From Lucinisca nassula (taxonomy: Eukaryota > Mollusca > Bivalvia > Lucinida > Lucinidae): 64,000 nucleotides of DNA. Below, piece by piece: positions 32,118-42,554 of this stretch. Location: contig CAUZLF010000719.1 of the NCBI GenBank assembly GCA_963580285.1, positions 186,001 through 250,000 on the forward strand, read 5' to 3'. Each line of letters begins with the position of its first letter. Within the stretch, counting starts at the first letter, position 1. Position numbers and translations under genes: made by a program. Below the pieces are notes generated by a model. It did not search any database. It was not told the DNA's origin and was given only the letters and a program-made list of their open reading frames with translations.

Positions 32118-32360
32118 TACTTGTATATCAGCCTGCCCAGGAAAAGAGTGGGCAGGCAAATAGACTGGTCAGACATGACCTCAATAATGTTGATTGACCT
32201 TTAAATTCCAGACGAATCCAAACTAAAATAACAATGTTGTTTACTATTTGCCAGGAACTAAACATTATGGTCATACTCCCACGCACCGCAGTGCATTCTT
32301 TGAGACTTCCAAACCGGTTAATTTTCTGAAGAAAATTTTTGATATTTTCCTATTTCTACT

Positions 32361-32440
32361 CACAACATAGGTTGTGGGTACTCGTTAGAAAAGCCTCAGT
32401 GAGATGGTTCTAACGAGTACCCACAACCTGTCTTGGAGCA
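32361..32440. repeat. Hairpin MITE, family C
   Basis: Stem 'aggttgtgggtactcgttagaa' with 'ttctaacgagtacccacaacct', followed by the linked palindrome 'taaaccccagttttctctgtataaagtggagttta' (32467-32502). Confidence 0.7.
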
Positions 32441-32563
32441 GAAAAAGGAAAATTATGTATACCCCTGTAAACCCCAGTTTTCTCTGTATAAAGTGGAGTT
32501 TACAGGGGTCTTCATTTCACAGACTTGACATGTTGAGTAACCTTGTGACCTTTTAACTTGTAG

Positions 32564-32679
32564 GCCTGAATGGAATTACGACAGGTATGCATGGAGATCG
32601 ACCGCCACCGCGCCCACCCAGTCCACCGCAGCCTCCACTTCCAAAGGACAGTTTAAACCCGCCTACTCCTAGTGTATAT
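32564..32679 (+). CDS. KDM6A: KDM6A/UTX exon: proline-rich segment before JmjC
   Basis: Acceptor ttaacttgtag, donor GTAAGT. Two bases complete a Gly codon and the exon ends in phase 0. It encodes [20 protein letters not shown] then NPPTPSVY, aligned with human [27 protein letters not shown]. The position just before the JmjC core agrees with the family. Confidence 0.95.
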
Positions 32680-32930
32680 GTAAGTTTGAATTTCTCTCAG
32701 GTTTGAATTCAGTCTCTGGCAAAAGAACAAGCACTTATCTGGTATACTATTGGACTCTTCCATTGCTATATGTTGGACAAGTCCATGTGTCATATTAGGG
32801 GTGTCATATTTATTCTATTTTTGATGGAAAATACTGTTAGCAAATAGTGCAGGCCCAGATCAGATGCCGCGTTCTGCGGCATCTGATCTTGGCCTGCACT
32901 GTTTGCCAAGGTACCCCTTTAGGTTTTGGC

Positions 32931-33140
32931 GGGCCTCCGTGGCCTAATGGATAAGAGCGCTGACTCTTAGTCATTAGGTCTCTCACCGCCGTGGGTTCGA
33001 GCCTCGCTCGGGTCACGTGTGAGACGCCAAGTTCTGCAACGGAAGGTCAGGTGGTTTTTCTCCGGGTACTCCGGTTTTCGCCCACCTATGATTAACGATC
33101 GGCTCGATATGAGTGAAATAATCTGCCGCGTACAATGGTC
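32931..33140 (+). repeat. tRNA-derived SINE, family 2
   Basis: tRNA-like head (tggcctaatggataagagc, A box; gggttcgagcc, B box) and body 'gtcacgtgtgagacgccaagttctgcaacgg'. It ends at 'agtgaaataatctgccgcgtacaatgg'; the final 'cttgaaagggccg' is lost. Confidence 0.75.
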
Positions 33141-33358
33141 GGGCCTCCGTGGCCTAGTGGTTAAGGGCGCCGACTCTTGATCATTAGGTCTCTCACCGCT
33201 GTGGTTCGAGCCTCGCTCGGGTCACATGTGAGACGCCAAGTTCTGCAACGGAAGGTCAGGTGGTTTTTCTCCGGGTACTCCGGTTTTCGCCCGCCTCTGA
33301 TTAACGATCGGCTCGATATGAGTGAAATAATCTTGAAAGGGCCGTAAAACCAAAAACC
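33141..33358 (+). repeat. tRNA-derived SINE, family 2, tandem neighbour
   Basis: Starts directly after the previous copy (gggcctccgtggcctagtgg) and keeps the 3' end 'aatcttgaaagggccgtaaaaccaaa'. Two SINEs head to tail inside one MITE. Confidence 0.75.
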
Positions 33359-33399
33359 GCGCACAATGGGTTAACAGCTTGGAAGGACTGAGCTGGCCC

Positions 33400-33613
33400 A
33401 TTAACCCTTTTTGTACCAAATGGAGCTTTCCACCTTATATATAGTACAAATCCATTTCAAAATTTAGGAGTGTCAGGTTGTGTTTTCTTCAAAATGAATC
33501 TGGAAAATCGCTGAACTTTTTGCAAACAATGTGCGCTCTGATCAGATGCTGGATCTGGGCCTGCACAATTTGCCAGCTACCCATTTTGGGGTTTCAGGTA
33601 CAAAATGGGTTAA
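33400..33613 (+). repeat. Palindromic MITE, family B
   Basis: 'aaccctttttgtaccaaatgg' to 'aggtacaaaatgggtta'. Part of the core palindrome is deleted. Confidence 0.65.
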
Positions 33614-33861
33614 AGGTGTACATAGGTTAACTGAACAGCTAGACAACATATTCGTGCATGAATACACAGACAGACAGATGACAGACAGACAGAGAGAATA
33701 GAGTATGCACACATGCAGAGTGAGGGTGAAAGAGCTGACAGGCTTCTGTGGTCTAGTAGTTAAGAGTGCCGACTTCAATATTAGGCCTCACAGATCAGGT
33801 TGCATATTAATGAGATGCAAAGTTTTGCAATTGAAGATTAGGTGTTTATTTCGGGGGTAAT

Positions 33862-34016
33862 TAGGGCCCCGCACTGAAAGTGTGGGTGCCCTATAGTAAT
33901 CACTCTGTCCGTCCGTCTGTCTGTCTGTCTGTCCATCTGTCAGTCCACAAATTTTCAACATTTTCCTACTCCTCTGATAGCGCTGCCGGGGCCCTAGTCA
34001 GTTTCACTGACAGCTC
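33862..34016 (+). mobile_element. Short hairpin-ended element (CTCTAGTT end)
   Basis: Start 'tagggccccgcactgaaagtgtgggtgcccta', then '(gtccgtctgtctgtctgt)' leader, then 'ctgccggggccctagtcagtttcactgacagctctagtt'. A miniature of the larger elements, without a tandem core. Confidence 0.55.
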
Positions 34017-34134
34017 TAGTTTTGATTAACAGTTGGCAAGTGAAATATGCTTGGAAGGGCTACAAAATAGTAAGACTTAGAGAGTGCTTGTCAACCCTTT
34101 CAGCCTTGTAGAACAGAATAGCTATTTAAACCCT

Positions 34135-34430
34135 GTGTGGACCATGATAGCTCGGTTGGATGTGCATTTGATGTGTGATCAGGAGGTCACAGGTTTGATA
34201 CCTGCAGGGTCAAAGACATTCTTCCGTTGATGTTGATCATGAATTCTTTTCTATGGTCATTTTCTCCCTTCCACTGATTCAAGGACAGTTGTGAGTCTCT
34301 GACAAAATCCTGCCCAGAGAAAGTGTGGCCTAGCCATACTTTCTCTGGGCAGGATTTTGTCAGAGACTGACAAGCTCAATATTACCTAAATAGTGTTGAC
34401 AGGGCTGTTAATCTCCAAAACAAACAAGTA
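34135..34430 (+). repeat. SINE, family 3 with inverted insertion
   Basis: Head 'gaccatgatagctcggttggatg' and B-box 'cacaggtttgatacctg'. A palindrome at 34302-34370 (ctgacaaaatcctgcccagagaaagtg and complement) replaces the usual tail. Confidence 0.55.
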
Positions 34431-34653
34431 GTGGCTAGTTGTTCAAAACAAATGATGTCATTAGTTAACATATCGTTAAAACTTTGATCATTTATTATGG
34501 CAAATAAGCTAATATTTTTGCTGAAAAAATGTGGGCAGCTTTTTTTTTTCAGCAAAAATACCAACATTTTAAATATTAAACTTGCTAGAACAGTTAACAC
34601 TATGACCACTAATGAGCTTGTTAAGCTAACGAAGACTTGAACAACTGGCCCCA
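34431..34653. repeat. Palindromic MITE, family D
   Basis: 'tggctagttgttcaaaac' to 'cttgaacaactggcccc', with the central hairpin partly deleted. Confidence 0.6.
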
Positions 34654-34814
34654 GATTGCAAGACTTGAACAGATACCTATGCAAAAACATTGTAGATCCA
34701 GATGGGACAGTCCGTGATAAAGCTGTCTCATCACGACCTACACTGTTTGTCATCCTGAAATGATTTTGATCTCTACTTAGTTAAAAAACTGGACATGTCC
34801 AAATTTAAGAGGTT

Positions 34815-35112
34815 TTGTTCGTTTGAATTGAGGTTTGAAGTCCCCGCCAAAACTATTTAGGTCATTTTAGACGTCACTTCTAATTCTGTAGGACTTTTAC
34901 CCGACATGGAGATGAAATGACAGCGCAAGACCTGCCGCCCAATGAAACCAAAAGGCTTTTATGTATTGGACGATTTGACTCACATCACTTTGCCAGGGCA
35001 GACTTAGTCCTTTTAAGCAGTTAACCAGTACTCATGTGTGGTCAGTTTCAGCTCTTTGGGAAGCATCATGCAGCCCTATCTATTTCTCCAAGCCCTGATG
35101 GGCGGGGGCGAG
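34815..35112 (-). repeat. CAAA-tailed retroposon, family 4
   Basis: 'tttgaattgaggtttgaagtccccgccaa' to 'caagccctgatgggcggggg'. Confidence 0.65.
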
Positions 35113-35184
35113 CAGTTTAAGAGGTAAAGTAGTGGAAAAATAGATATCTAAGGTGTCATCGATTCTCTGTATTTTCTATTTCAG

Positions 35185-35284
35185 CTTGAATGCAAAAAAG
35201 ATGCGTTTTCCCCTGAGCTACAACAGTACTGTCAGTCTCAGCCAGTTGTAGTTATACGAGGAATGGCAGCGGCGCTCAAACTTG
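35185..35284 (+). CDS. KDM6A: KDM6A/UTX exon: start of the JmjC-region fold
   Basis: Acceptor tctatttcag, donor GTACGT; enters phase 0, leaves one base. It encodes LECKKDAFSPELQQYCQSQP and VVVIRGMAAALKL, matching human LENKRDAFFPPLHQFC...PVTVIRGLAGALKL. The 'VIRG' strand is the conserved N-terminal piece of the catalytic fold. Confidence 0.95.
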
Positions 35285-35345
35285 GTACGTATTTTACTGA
35301 CATGAGTGCTGTCACAAGAAAACCTGTCTTCTGGGTTAGTGACCT

Positions 35346-35590
35346 GGGCCCAGTTGTTCAAAACTAACCACATCGTCAGTTGATGAATCATTAAAACTTG
35401 GACAATTATGTATAGCAAATATATTGATGTTTTTGCTGTAAAAAGGGAGTAGCTTTTGCAAAGGCAAAAGCTACTCACATTTTTCCAGCAAAAAAACACC
35501 GAATAGTGAACATTATAATTGCTGGAACATTGAACAATATGACTACTAATGAGCTTGTTAAGCTAACAATGCTTTGAACAACAGGGGCCA
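35346..35590. repeat. Palindromic MITE, family D
   Basis: 'gggcccagttgttcaaaact' to 'ctttgaacaacaggggcc', with the hairpin 'gtagcttttgcaaaggcaaaagctactc'. It starts about 60 bp after the exon's donor. Confidence 0.7.
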
Positions 35591-35963
35591 GTTGTTCAAA
35601 GCTCTAAACATTGTTAGTTAACGAATCGTTAACATTTTTAGCTTGGCTGTTTTCAAAGAAAACGACAAGGTATTGTCATAGCTCTGGCGTCATCGTCGTG
35701 CAAAAACTTGGACATTTTCGTCTGTGTCGTGCAAAAACTTGGACATTTTGTAATATCTCTGTCATTATTGAACATATTTACTTGAAACTTGGACTAATTG
35801 TTCATTATGAAAAGGGGCTGCAGCTGAACATTGGCACCAGCATGCGGTGCTCTTGTTATCATTTAATATGGCAAATACTATTAAATATTATTTTTGTATA
35901 ACAGAGTTTCGTATGTTTTTTGAGATCTCAGTGCATTCTGACAGACTTGTAAATATTTTTCAG

Positions 35964-36034
35964 ATCTCGGTTTATTCTCTACAAAGAGCCTGGTGGAGGC
36001 TAATGCTGAACACCCTGTAGAAGTCAGAACACAG
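35964..36034 (+). CDS. KDM6A: KDM6A/UTX exon: DLGLFSTK segment
   Basis: Acceptor atatttttcag, donor GTAAAT; two bases complete Asp and it ends in phase 0. It encodes LGLFSTKSLVEANAEHPVEV then RTQ, nearly identical to human [24 protein letters not shown]. Confidence 0.95.
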
Positions 36035-36040
36035 GTAAAT

Positions 36041-36606
36041 TAACCCTTTCTTGCCTTGAGACCTGTAAAAGGGACATAGGCAAACAGTGCAGGCCCAGAT
36101 CAGATGCCATGCTGCAATGTCAGATCAGGGTCTACGCTGTTGCTAACTGGCTTTTTTCTTGCCAAAATAGATTAAAAACAAGGACATGACAAATGGACTT
36201 GCTTGAGTTACTTGAGCATCTTGGCATTGAGGACCTTGACCTCATCCTGACAGAGAGAAGGCTTGCTGGTATGGACATGTGGAACGCTCCAACGGTGCAG
36301 TCAAGACTGCCTGTGACATACAGGTAGGTGGAAAGGGGTGGCCAGGAAGGCCCAAGATGACCTGGAAGCAGCTAACAGAAAGAGATTGCAGAGAATGGAA
36401 GCTCTCTGCTATCGATCCTCATGATAGACAAGCCTGGAGATCTGGTGTAAGATCTGCCATGCGTACAGCAAGCCAGCTACCTGGAAGGGGGCCACTTATG
36501 TGGACGTTGCCCCTGTACCTGCACGTTAATAAAAAGTCTGTTGATGATGATGATGACTTGCCCAACATATAACAATGGAAGAGTCCACCAGTATACAAAG
36601 GGTTAA
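36041..36606 (+). repeat. Palindromic MITE, family A, split by a LINE tail
   Basis: Left 36041-36202 and right 36555-36606 rebuild the family sentence '...atgacaaatggacttgc|ccaacatataacaatggaagagtcc'. Confidence 0.7.
36203..36554 (+). mobile_element. 5'-truncated LINE 3' end (reverse-transcriptase C-terminus)
   Basis: A 352-bp insertion flanked by GACTTGC on both sides (36196-36202, 36555-36561) and ending in (GAT)n. The frame at 36279-36500 encodes PGRPKMTWKQLTERDCREWK and HDRQAWRSGVRSAM, the C-terminal tail found after the reverse transcriptase of many invertebrate non-LTR elements. The preceding part (IEDLDLILTERRLA) is in another frame, so one frameshift is present. A dead copy, not a gene. 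Confidence 0.8.
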
Positions 36607-36870
36607 GGGGAATGGGAACACCTCTAGGGGAGGCAACTCCTGCAAAAGTATTTTTGTCTCCCATGTCAATAGGGGTCAACTCTTAAAGGAAAGAATTTGC
36701 TGCTGAGGAGCAAATTCTTCCTTTAAGAGTAGACGCTTTTTCAGTGGGACAGGGCTTATAGAAAAGTGAACAGGAAGTCCTGAAAGTTTTCTCCCTTTGG
36801 TAAATGGTGAAAAAAATCTGCCAGGTGTTCCCATTCCCCTGAAAGTAACTTTACCCAATAAGATTCATAT
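36607..36870 (-). repeat. Palindromic MITE, family I
   Basis: Central 'cttaaaggaaagaatttgctgctgaggagcaaattcttcctttaag' and outer 'ggggaatgggaacacc' / 'ggtgttcccattcccc'. Confidence 0.65.
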
Positions 36871-36884
36871 TTAAACTGAATGTG

Positions 36885-37130
36885 CCACCACCCATTGGGG
36901 CTTGGAGAAATAGAGAACCCCTTGGATGGTCTAAACCTGTCCAGGCAAAGTGGTGTGAGTCGGACTGTCCCTGCTGATATAAAACCTGGTAGTTTTTTTG
37001 GATATTAGGGCATGAGATGTCATTTCATCTTATTGTGAAGTAAAAGTCCCAAAAAATTGGAAGCAACGTCTCCAAAATGGCTTAAATAGTGTTGACAGGA
37101 ATGTTAAACCTCAACACAAACAAATTTACG
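36885..37130 (+). repeat. CAAA-tailed retroposon, family 4 (diverged)
   Basis: 'cacccattggggcttggagaaatag' to 'gaatgttaaacctcaacacaaacaaat'. Confidence 0.55.
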
Positions 37131-37292
37131 CTGAATGCTGATTAGAAAAAACTTGAGAGGAACAATATACTGGGCTGTGTTCTGCGGCGTCTGATCTGGG
37201 TCTACAACGTTTTCCAATGACCCATAAAATGGGAAATGGGTCACTCTACATAAATGGGGATGGGTAATGCGATTTTTTTCTTTACTTTTTAT

Positions 37293-40200
37293 TAGCTCAC
37301 CTGAGCCGAAGGCTCAAGGTGAGCTATTGTGATCGGTCAATGTCCGTCGTGCGTCGTGCGTCTGTCAACAATTTACTTAAATGACATCTCCTCCTAAACC
37401 AGTGAATGGATTTTGATATAATTTCACAGGAATGTTGCTTGAGTGACCCTCTTTCAAAATTGCCTAAATCGTTCCGCTCCGTTAAACAAAATGGCCGCCA
37501 GAGCTAAAAATAGAAAAACCTTTAAATGACATCTCTTCCTAGGCAAATGGCCCGATTTGAAAATAATTTCACAGGAACGTTCCTTGAGTGACCCTCTTTC
37601 AAAATTGCCCAAATCGTTCCGCTCCGTTAAACAAAATGGCCGCCAGAGCTAAAAATAGAAAAACCTTTAAATGACATCTTCTTCTAGGCAAATGGCTCGA
37701 TTTGAAAATAACTTCACAGGAATGTTCCTTGAGTGACCCTCTTTCAAAATTGCCTAAATCGTTCCGCTCCGTTAAACAAAATGGCCGCCAGAGCTAAAAA
37801 TAGAAAAACCTTTAAATGACATCTCCTCCTAGGCAAATGGCCCAATTTGAAAATAATTTCACAGGAACGTTCCTTGAGTGAGCCTCTTTCAAAATTGCCT
37901 TAATCATTCTGCTCCGTTAAACAAAATGGCCGCCAGAGCCAAAAATAGAAAAACCTTCAAATGACATCTCCTCCTAGGCAAAGGGCCCGATTTGAAAATA
38001 ATTTCACAGGAATGTTGCTTGAGTGACCCTCTTTCAAAATTACGTAAATCGTTCCGCTCCGTTAAACAAAATGGCCGCCAGAGCTAAAAATAGAAAAACC
38101 TTTAAATGACATCTCTTCCTAGGCAAATGGCCCGATTTGAAAATAATTTCACAGGAACGTTCCTTGAGTGACCCTCTTTCAAAATTGCCTAAATCGTTCC
38201 GCTCCGTTAAACAAAATGGCCGCCAGAGCTAAAAATAGAAAAACCTTTAAATGACATCTTCTTCTAGGCAAATGGCTCGATTTGAAAATAACTTCACAGG
38301 AATGTTCCTTGAGTGACCCTCTTTCAAAATTGCCTAAATCGTTCCGCTCCGTTAAACAAAATGGCCGCCAGAGCTAAAAATAGAAAAACCTTTAAATGAC
38401 ATCTCCTCCTAGGCAAATGGCCCAATTTGAAAATAATTTCACAGGAACGTTCCTTGAGTGAGCCTCTTTCAAAATTGCCTTAATCATTCTGCTCCGTTAA
38501 ACAAAATGGCCGCCAGAGCCAAAAATAGAAAAACCTTCAAATGACATCTCCTCCTAGGCAAAGGGCCCGATTTGAAAATAATTTCACAGGAATGTTGCTT
38601 GAGTGACCCTCTTTCAAAATTACGTAAATCGTTCCGCTCCGTTAAACAAAATGGCCGCCAGAGCTAAAAATAGAAAAACCTTTAAATGACATCTCTTCCT
38701 AGGCAAATGGCCCGATTTGAAAATAATTTCACAGGAACGTTCCTTGAGTGACCCTCTTTCAAAATTGCCTAAATCGTTCCGCTCCGTTAAACAAAATGGC
38801 CGCCAGAGCTAAAAATAGAAAAACCTTTAAATGACATCTTCTTCTAGGCAAATGGCTCGATTTGAAAATAACTTCACAGGAATGTTCCTTGAGTGACCCT
38901 CTTTCAAAATTGCCTAAATCGTTCCGCTCCGTTAAACAAAATGGCCGCCAGAGCTAAAAATAGAAAAACCTTTAAATGACATCTCCTCCTAGGCAAACTG
39001 CGCGATTTGAAAATAATTTCACAGGAATGTTGCTTAAGTGACCCTCTTTCAAAATTACCTAAATCGTTCCGCTCCGTTAAACAAAATGGCCGCCAGAGCT
39101 AAAAATAGAAAAACCTTTAAATGACATCTTCTTCTAGGCAAATGGCTCGATTTGAAAATAACTTCACAGGAATGTTCCTTGAGTGACCCTCTTTCAAAAT
39201 TGCCTAAATCGTTCCGCTCCGTTAAACAAAATGGCCACCAGAGCTAAAAATAGAAAAACCTTTAAATGACATCTCCTCCTAGGCAAATGGCCCAATTTGA
39301 AAATAATTTTCACAGGAACGTTCCTTGAGTGAGCCTCTTTCAAAATTGCCTTAATCATTCTGCTCCGTTAAACAAAATGGCCACCAGAGCCAAAAATAGA
39401 AAAACCTTTAAATGACATCTCCTCCTAGGCAAATGGCCCGACTTGAAAATAATTTCACAGGAATGTTGCATAAGTGACCCTCTTTCAAAATTACCTAAAT
39501 TGTTCCGCTCCATTAAACAAAATGGCTGCCAGAGCTAAAAATAGAAAAACCTTTAAATGACATCTCTTCCTAGGCAAATGGCCCGATTTGAAAATAATTT
39601 CACAGGAACGTTCCTTGAGTGACCCTCTTTCAAAATTGCCTAAATCGTTCCGCTCCGTTAAACAAAATGTCCGCCAGAGCTAAAAATAGAAAAAGCTTTA
39701 AATGACATCTTCATCTAGGCAAATGGCTCGATTTGAAAATAACTTCACAGGAATGTTCCTTGAGTGACCCTCTTTCAAAATTGCCTTAATCGTTCTGCTC
39801 CGTTAAACAAAATGGCCACCAGAGCTAAAAATAGAAAAACCTTTAAATGACATCTCCTCCTAGGCAAATGGCCCGATTTGAAAATAATTTCACAGGAATG
39901 TTGCTTGAGTGACCCTCTTTCACAATTGCCTAAATCGTTCTGCTCCGTTAAACAAAATGGCCACCAGAGATAAAAATAGAAAAACCTTCAAATGACATCT
40001 CCTCCTATGCAAATGGCCCGATTTGAAAATAACTTCACAGGAATGTTCCTTGAGTGACCGTCTTTAAAAATTGCCTAAATTGTTCCACTCTGTTAAACAA
40101 AATGGCCACCAGAGCTAAAAATAGAAAAACATTTAAATGACATCTCCTCCAAGGCAAATGGCACGATTAGGAAATAATTTCACAGGAACGTTCGTCGAGT

Positions 40201-40564
40201 GACCCTTTTTCAAAATTGTCTAAATCGTTTCGCTCGTTAAACAAAATGGCCACCAGAGCTAAATATAGAAAAACCTTTAAATGACATCTTCTCCTAGGCA
40301 AAGAGCCCGATTTGAAAATAATTTCACAGGAATGTTCCTTGAGTGACCCTCTTTCAAAATTGCCTAAACTGTTCCGCTCTGTTAAACAAAATGGACACCA
40401 GAGCTAAAAATAGAAAAACCTTCAAATTCCACTACAATGAAAAATAACCTCCAAAGAAAAATCTTTGGTCCACATCTCCTTAAAGCAGTGAATCCTTCAT
40501 TTCCATAAGCTTTGAAACATCTTGGATTCAGGTGAGCGATTCAGGGCCATCATGGCCCTCTTGT
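37293..40564 (+). mobile_element. Hairpin-ended element with 145-bp satellite core
   Basis: 5' hairpin 'agctcacctgagccgaaggctcaaggtgagct', then 'gtccgtcgtgcgtcgtgcgtctgtc', then about 20 monomers of 145 bp, then 'caggtgagcg', the hairpin 'agggccatcatggccctc' and TTGTT. Every monomer carries 'aacaaaatggccgccagagc' or a close variant. No coding frame. Longest tandem array in the window. Confidence 0.8.
37482..38990 (+). repeat. Higher-order repeat: 580-bp unit of four 145-bp monomers
   Basis: The word 'gttaaacaaaatgg' falls at 37481, 37627, 37771, 37915, 38061, 38206, 38351, 38496, 38641. The four-monomer block 37482-38061 is repeated almost base for base at 38062-38641 and again, in part, to about 38990. 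Diagnostic variants (cttcttctaggc, cattctgctccg, attacgtaaatcg) recur every 580 bp. Monomers beyond 39,000 are more diverged. Confidence 0.85.
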
Positions 40565-40594
40565 TTATTGTTTTATTTATTTATTTTTTTTTTT

Positions 40595-40612
40595 GGGGGG
40601 GGGGGGGGGGGG
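40595..40612 (+). repeat. Poly-G run (18 G)
   Basis: Eighteen consecutive G after a T-rich tract directly downstream of the satellite element. It can form a G-quadruplex; the length is prone to sequencing error. Confidence 0.8.
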
Positions 40613-40654
40613 TACTTGGAAAGTTATAAAATTTATACAGACCAAGCAAAAATA

Positions 40655-40935
40655 GTTTTTAATGTCCCTGTCAACACTGTACATGTCATTTTGGAGATGT
40701 TGCTTCCTATTTTGTGGAACTTTTACCCGACACTGAGATGAAATGACTTCTCAAGCCCTGTCACCCAATGAAACCCATAGGGTTTATAAGCATGGATGGT
40801 CCGACCCGCACTGCTTTGCCTGGGCAGGCTTATATCCTCTAAGTGGTTTACCAGGTCTCGTGTGCGGTCAGTTTCACTTCTGCTTGGAAGCATCATGCAG
40901 CCCATCTATTTCTTCAAGCCCTGAAAGGCGGGGAC
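40655..40935 (-). repeat. CAAA-tailed retroposon, family 4
   Basis: 'taatgtccctgtcaacactgtacatgtcattttgg' to 'tcttcaagccctgaaaggcgggg'. Confidence 0.65.
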
Positions 40936-41316
40936 CGGCACACTTCTGGAGTGTACAGACCGCATCTATGTAACAGTTATGTGTAGTTTTAGCTGATACT
41001 GGATGAAACCAGAAAGTTGCTTGTTTGTTTTGGAGTTTTACAGTCCAGTCAACACTATTTAAGTCATTTTTGAGCTGATCAGTTTACCTATCCACACCCT
41101 ACTAGCCATCTAAAAGTATAAATACAGGTGAATAAAAAAGCAAACAAGAGATTCATAGATTAAATAATATATTTTTCTTCATCACAACAATTGTACGATC
41201 CGCAAACATGTTGCTTCAAAATTGGGACTTCCTGAATTTTTCAGTGGGACTTCCAGATTTCAAGGGAAGGAAGTCTGGGACTTCCTGAATTTGGGAGTTA
41301 ACGGAAGCCCTGATAA

Positions 41317-41452
41317 CCTCCTAGATTCATAAACCAGGGTTCGTGGGTCGATCCCTAGCTTCTCCAGACTTTCAGATGGGTCTTTAAACGGAGGTCCAGT
41401 CTCAGTATGACTTAAACTGTTGATGGAACGTAAAACTCTAACATACACTTAC
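41317..41452 (+). repeat. SINE, family 6 (fragment)
   Basis: Shares 'aaaccagggttcgtgggtcgatccc', 'cttctccagactttcagatgggt' and 'gatggaacgtaaaactc' with the full copy at 45312-45480. Confidence 0.6.
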
Positions 41453-41486
41453 ACTCAAGCAGTTAACTATTTTAACTTTATTTCAG

Positions 41487-41618
41487 AAAATGCAAGCCCC
41501 TGATGAGAACACGGACCAGTTTGGTAACAAGCTTTGGTACTGTGGTAGCACAAGGAACCACACAACGATCGCTAAGTATGCCCAGTATCAGGCTGCCTCA
41601 TTCCAGGAATCTTTAAAG
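41487..41618 (+). CDS. KDM6A: KDM6A/UTX exon: [13 protein letters not shown] segment
   Basis: Acceptor actttatttcag, donor GTCAGT, 132 nt, phase 0 at both ends. It encodes [20 protein letters not shown], then [20 protein letters not shown], matching human [44 protein letters not shown] position by position. The next exon lies 13.5 kb downstream, past several large insertions. Confidence 0.95.
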
Positions 41619-41667
41619 GTCAGTGTTTTATGTCTATAAATATCTTGTATTGTTGAGTATTAAACCC

Positions 41668-41850
41668 ATTTCATATGGGAATCCTGAAAACGGGATATTG
41701 GCAAACAGTGCAGGCCTGGAGCAGATGCTGCAGAATGTGGAGTCTGATATGGGCCTTCACTGTTAGCAAAATGTAAGCCATTTTATAAACAGTTTAACCC
41801 AATACCCCTATATTTCAAAATGGACTCTGCTATATGTATTAGAGAGATAT
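41668..41850. repeat. MITE, family B (diverged)
   Basis: 'aacccatttcatatgggaatcctgaaaacgggatattggcaaacag' and a core 'gcagatgctgcagaatgtggagtctgatat'. Confidence 0.5.
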
Positions 41851-41852
41851 TA

Positions 41853-42053
41853 ACCCTTTTTGTTACAAATGGAATCTGTCTATATACAATGTATATCACA
41901 GGAGTCCATTTCAAAATTAAGGGTGTCAGGTTGTGTTTTCTTCAAAATGTATCTGGAAAATGGCTGAACACTTTTTGCAAACAGTGTAGGCCCTGATCAG
42001 ATGCTGCATTCTGCGGCAACTGATCTGGACAGCACTGTTTGCCATTTACCCGT

Positions 42054-42093
<40 letters not shown>

Positions 42094-42112
42094 CTGGTGC
42101 AAAATGGGTTTA
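41853..42112 (+). repeat. Palindromic MITE, family B, with 36-G run
   Basis: 'aaccctttttgttacaaatgg' to 'ggtgcaaaatgggttt'. The usual 'cgttttggggtttctgg' has become 36 consecutive G at 42056-42091. Such a tract is very likely variable in length or partly a base-calling artefact. Confidence 0.7.
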
Positions 42113-42554
42113 CCCTAACCATGCTGAATAAATCAATTTAGCCACCCCCTTTCTGACAATCCACCAATCAAATTACTTGAAAGACAGTGCAGATCATGAT
42201 TAGATGGCTTCTTCAGATGTTACATGGCTGTGTGGCAAACGGTGCTGATTAACTGTTATGAATAAGCCTGCCCAGGCAAAGTGTGTCTAGGTAAAACTGA
42301 AGTGCGATATGACCTAAATAGTGTTGACTGGGCTGTAAAATGCCAAACAAATGCAACAAAAATTCATGCAGACAAGGGTGGAGGGGGCATTGTATTCTGA
42401 TTGAATTTAGGATGATTTTTTGTCTCCACTGAGTGCACATGCTGGGACATCTTTTCCCTTGCTACAGCTTATATCTTATATTTCATACCAGAACCATAGT
42501 GCATTTTTTTAGATCTCGAAAAGTAATTTTTCTGATGAAAATTAGTGGGTTTTT
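42104..42554 (+). repeat. 450-bp direct repeat, left copy
   Basis: From 'atgggtttaccctaaccatgctgaat' to 'gatgaaaattagtgggttttt'. It is practically identical to 45671-46122 at a constant offset of 3567 bp, including a 63-residue spurious frame on the reverse strand that is unchanged in both. It contains a truncated family-E MITE and a family-3 SINE 3' end. Confidence 0.9.

Larger units (their letters stand above)
32740..33375 (-). repeat. Palindromic MITE, family A, with two SINE insertions
   Basis: Left arm 32740-32930 ('ctggtatactattggactcttccattgc ... gtaccccttt aggttttgg') and a short right arm 'gcacaatgggtta' (33361-33373). Confidence 0.6.

Noticed and set aside
32931..33020. tRNA gene in the 'cctccgtggcctaatgg' head
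   Set aside because: It is the head of the family-2 SINE, repeated at 33141, 59334 (reverse) and 62903.
36279..36572. Protein-coding host gene
   Set aside because: It is the C-terminal tail of a LINE reverse-transcriptase protein inside a duplicated target site, frameshifted and without an upstream part.
37293..40564. Coding repeat protein
   Set aside because: No frame stays open across the 145-bp units; 145 is not a multiple of 3 and stops occur in each unit.
42249..42440. 63-aa frame identical to one at 45816-46007
   Set aside because: Identity reflects the 450-bp duplication; the sequence covers SINE and MITE pieces.
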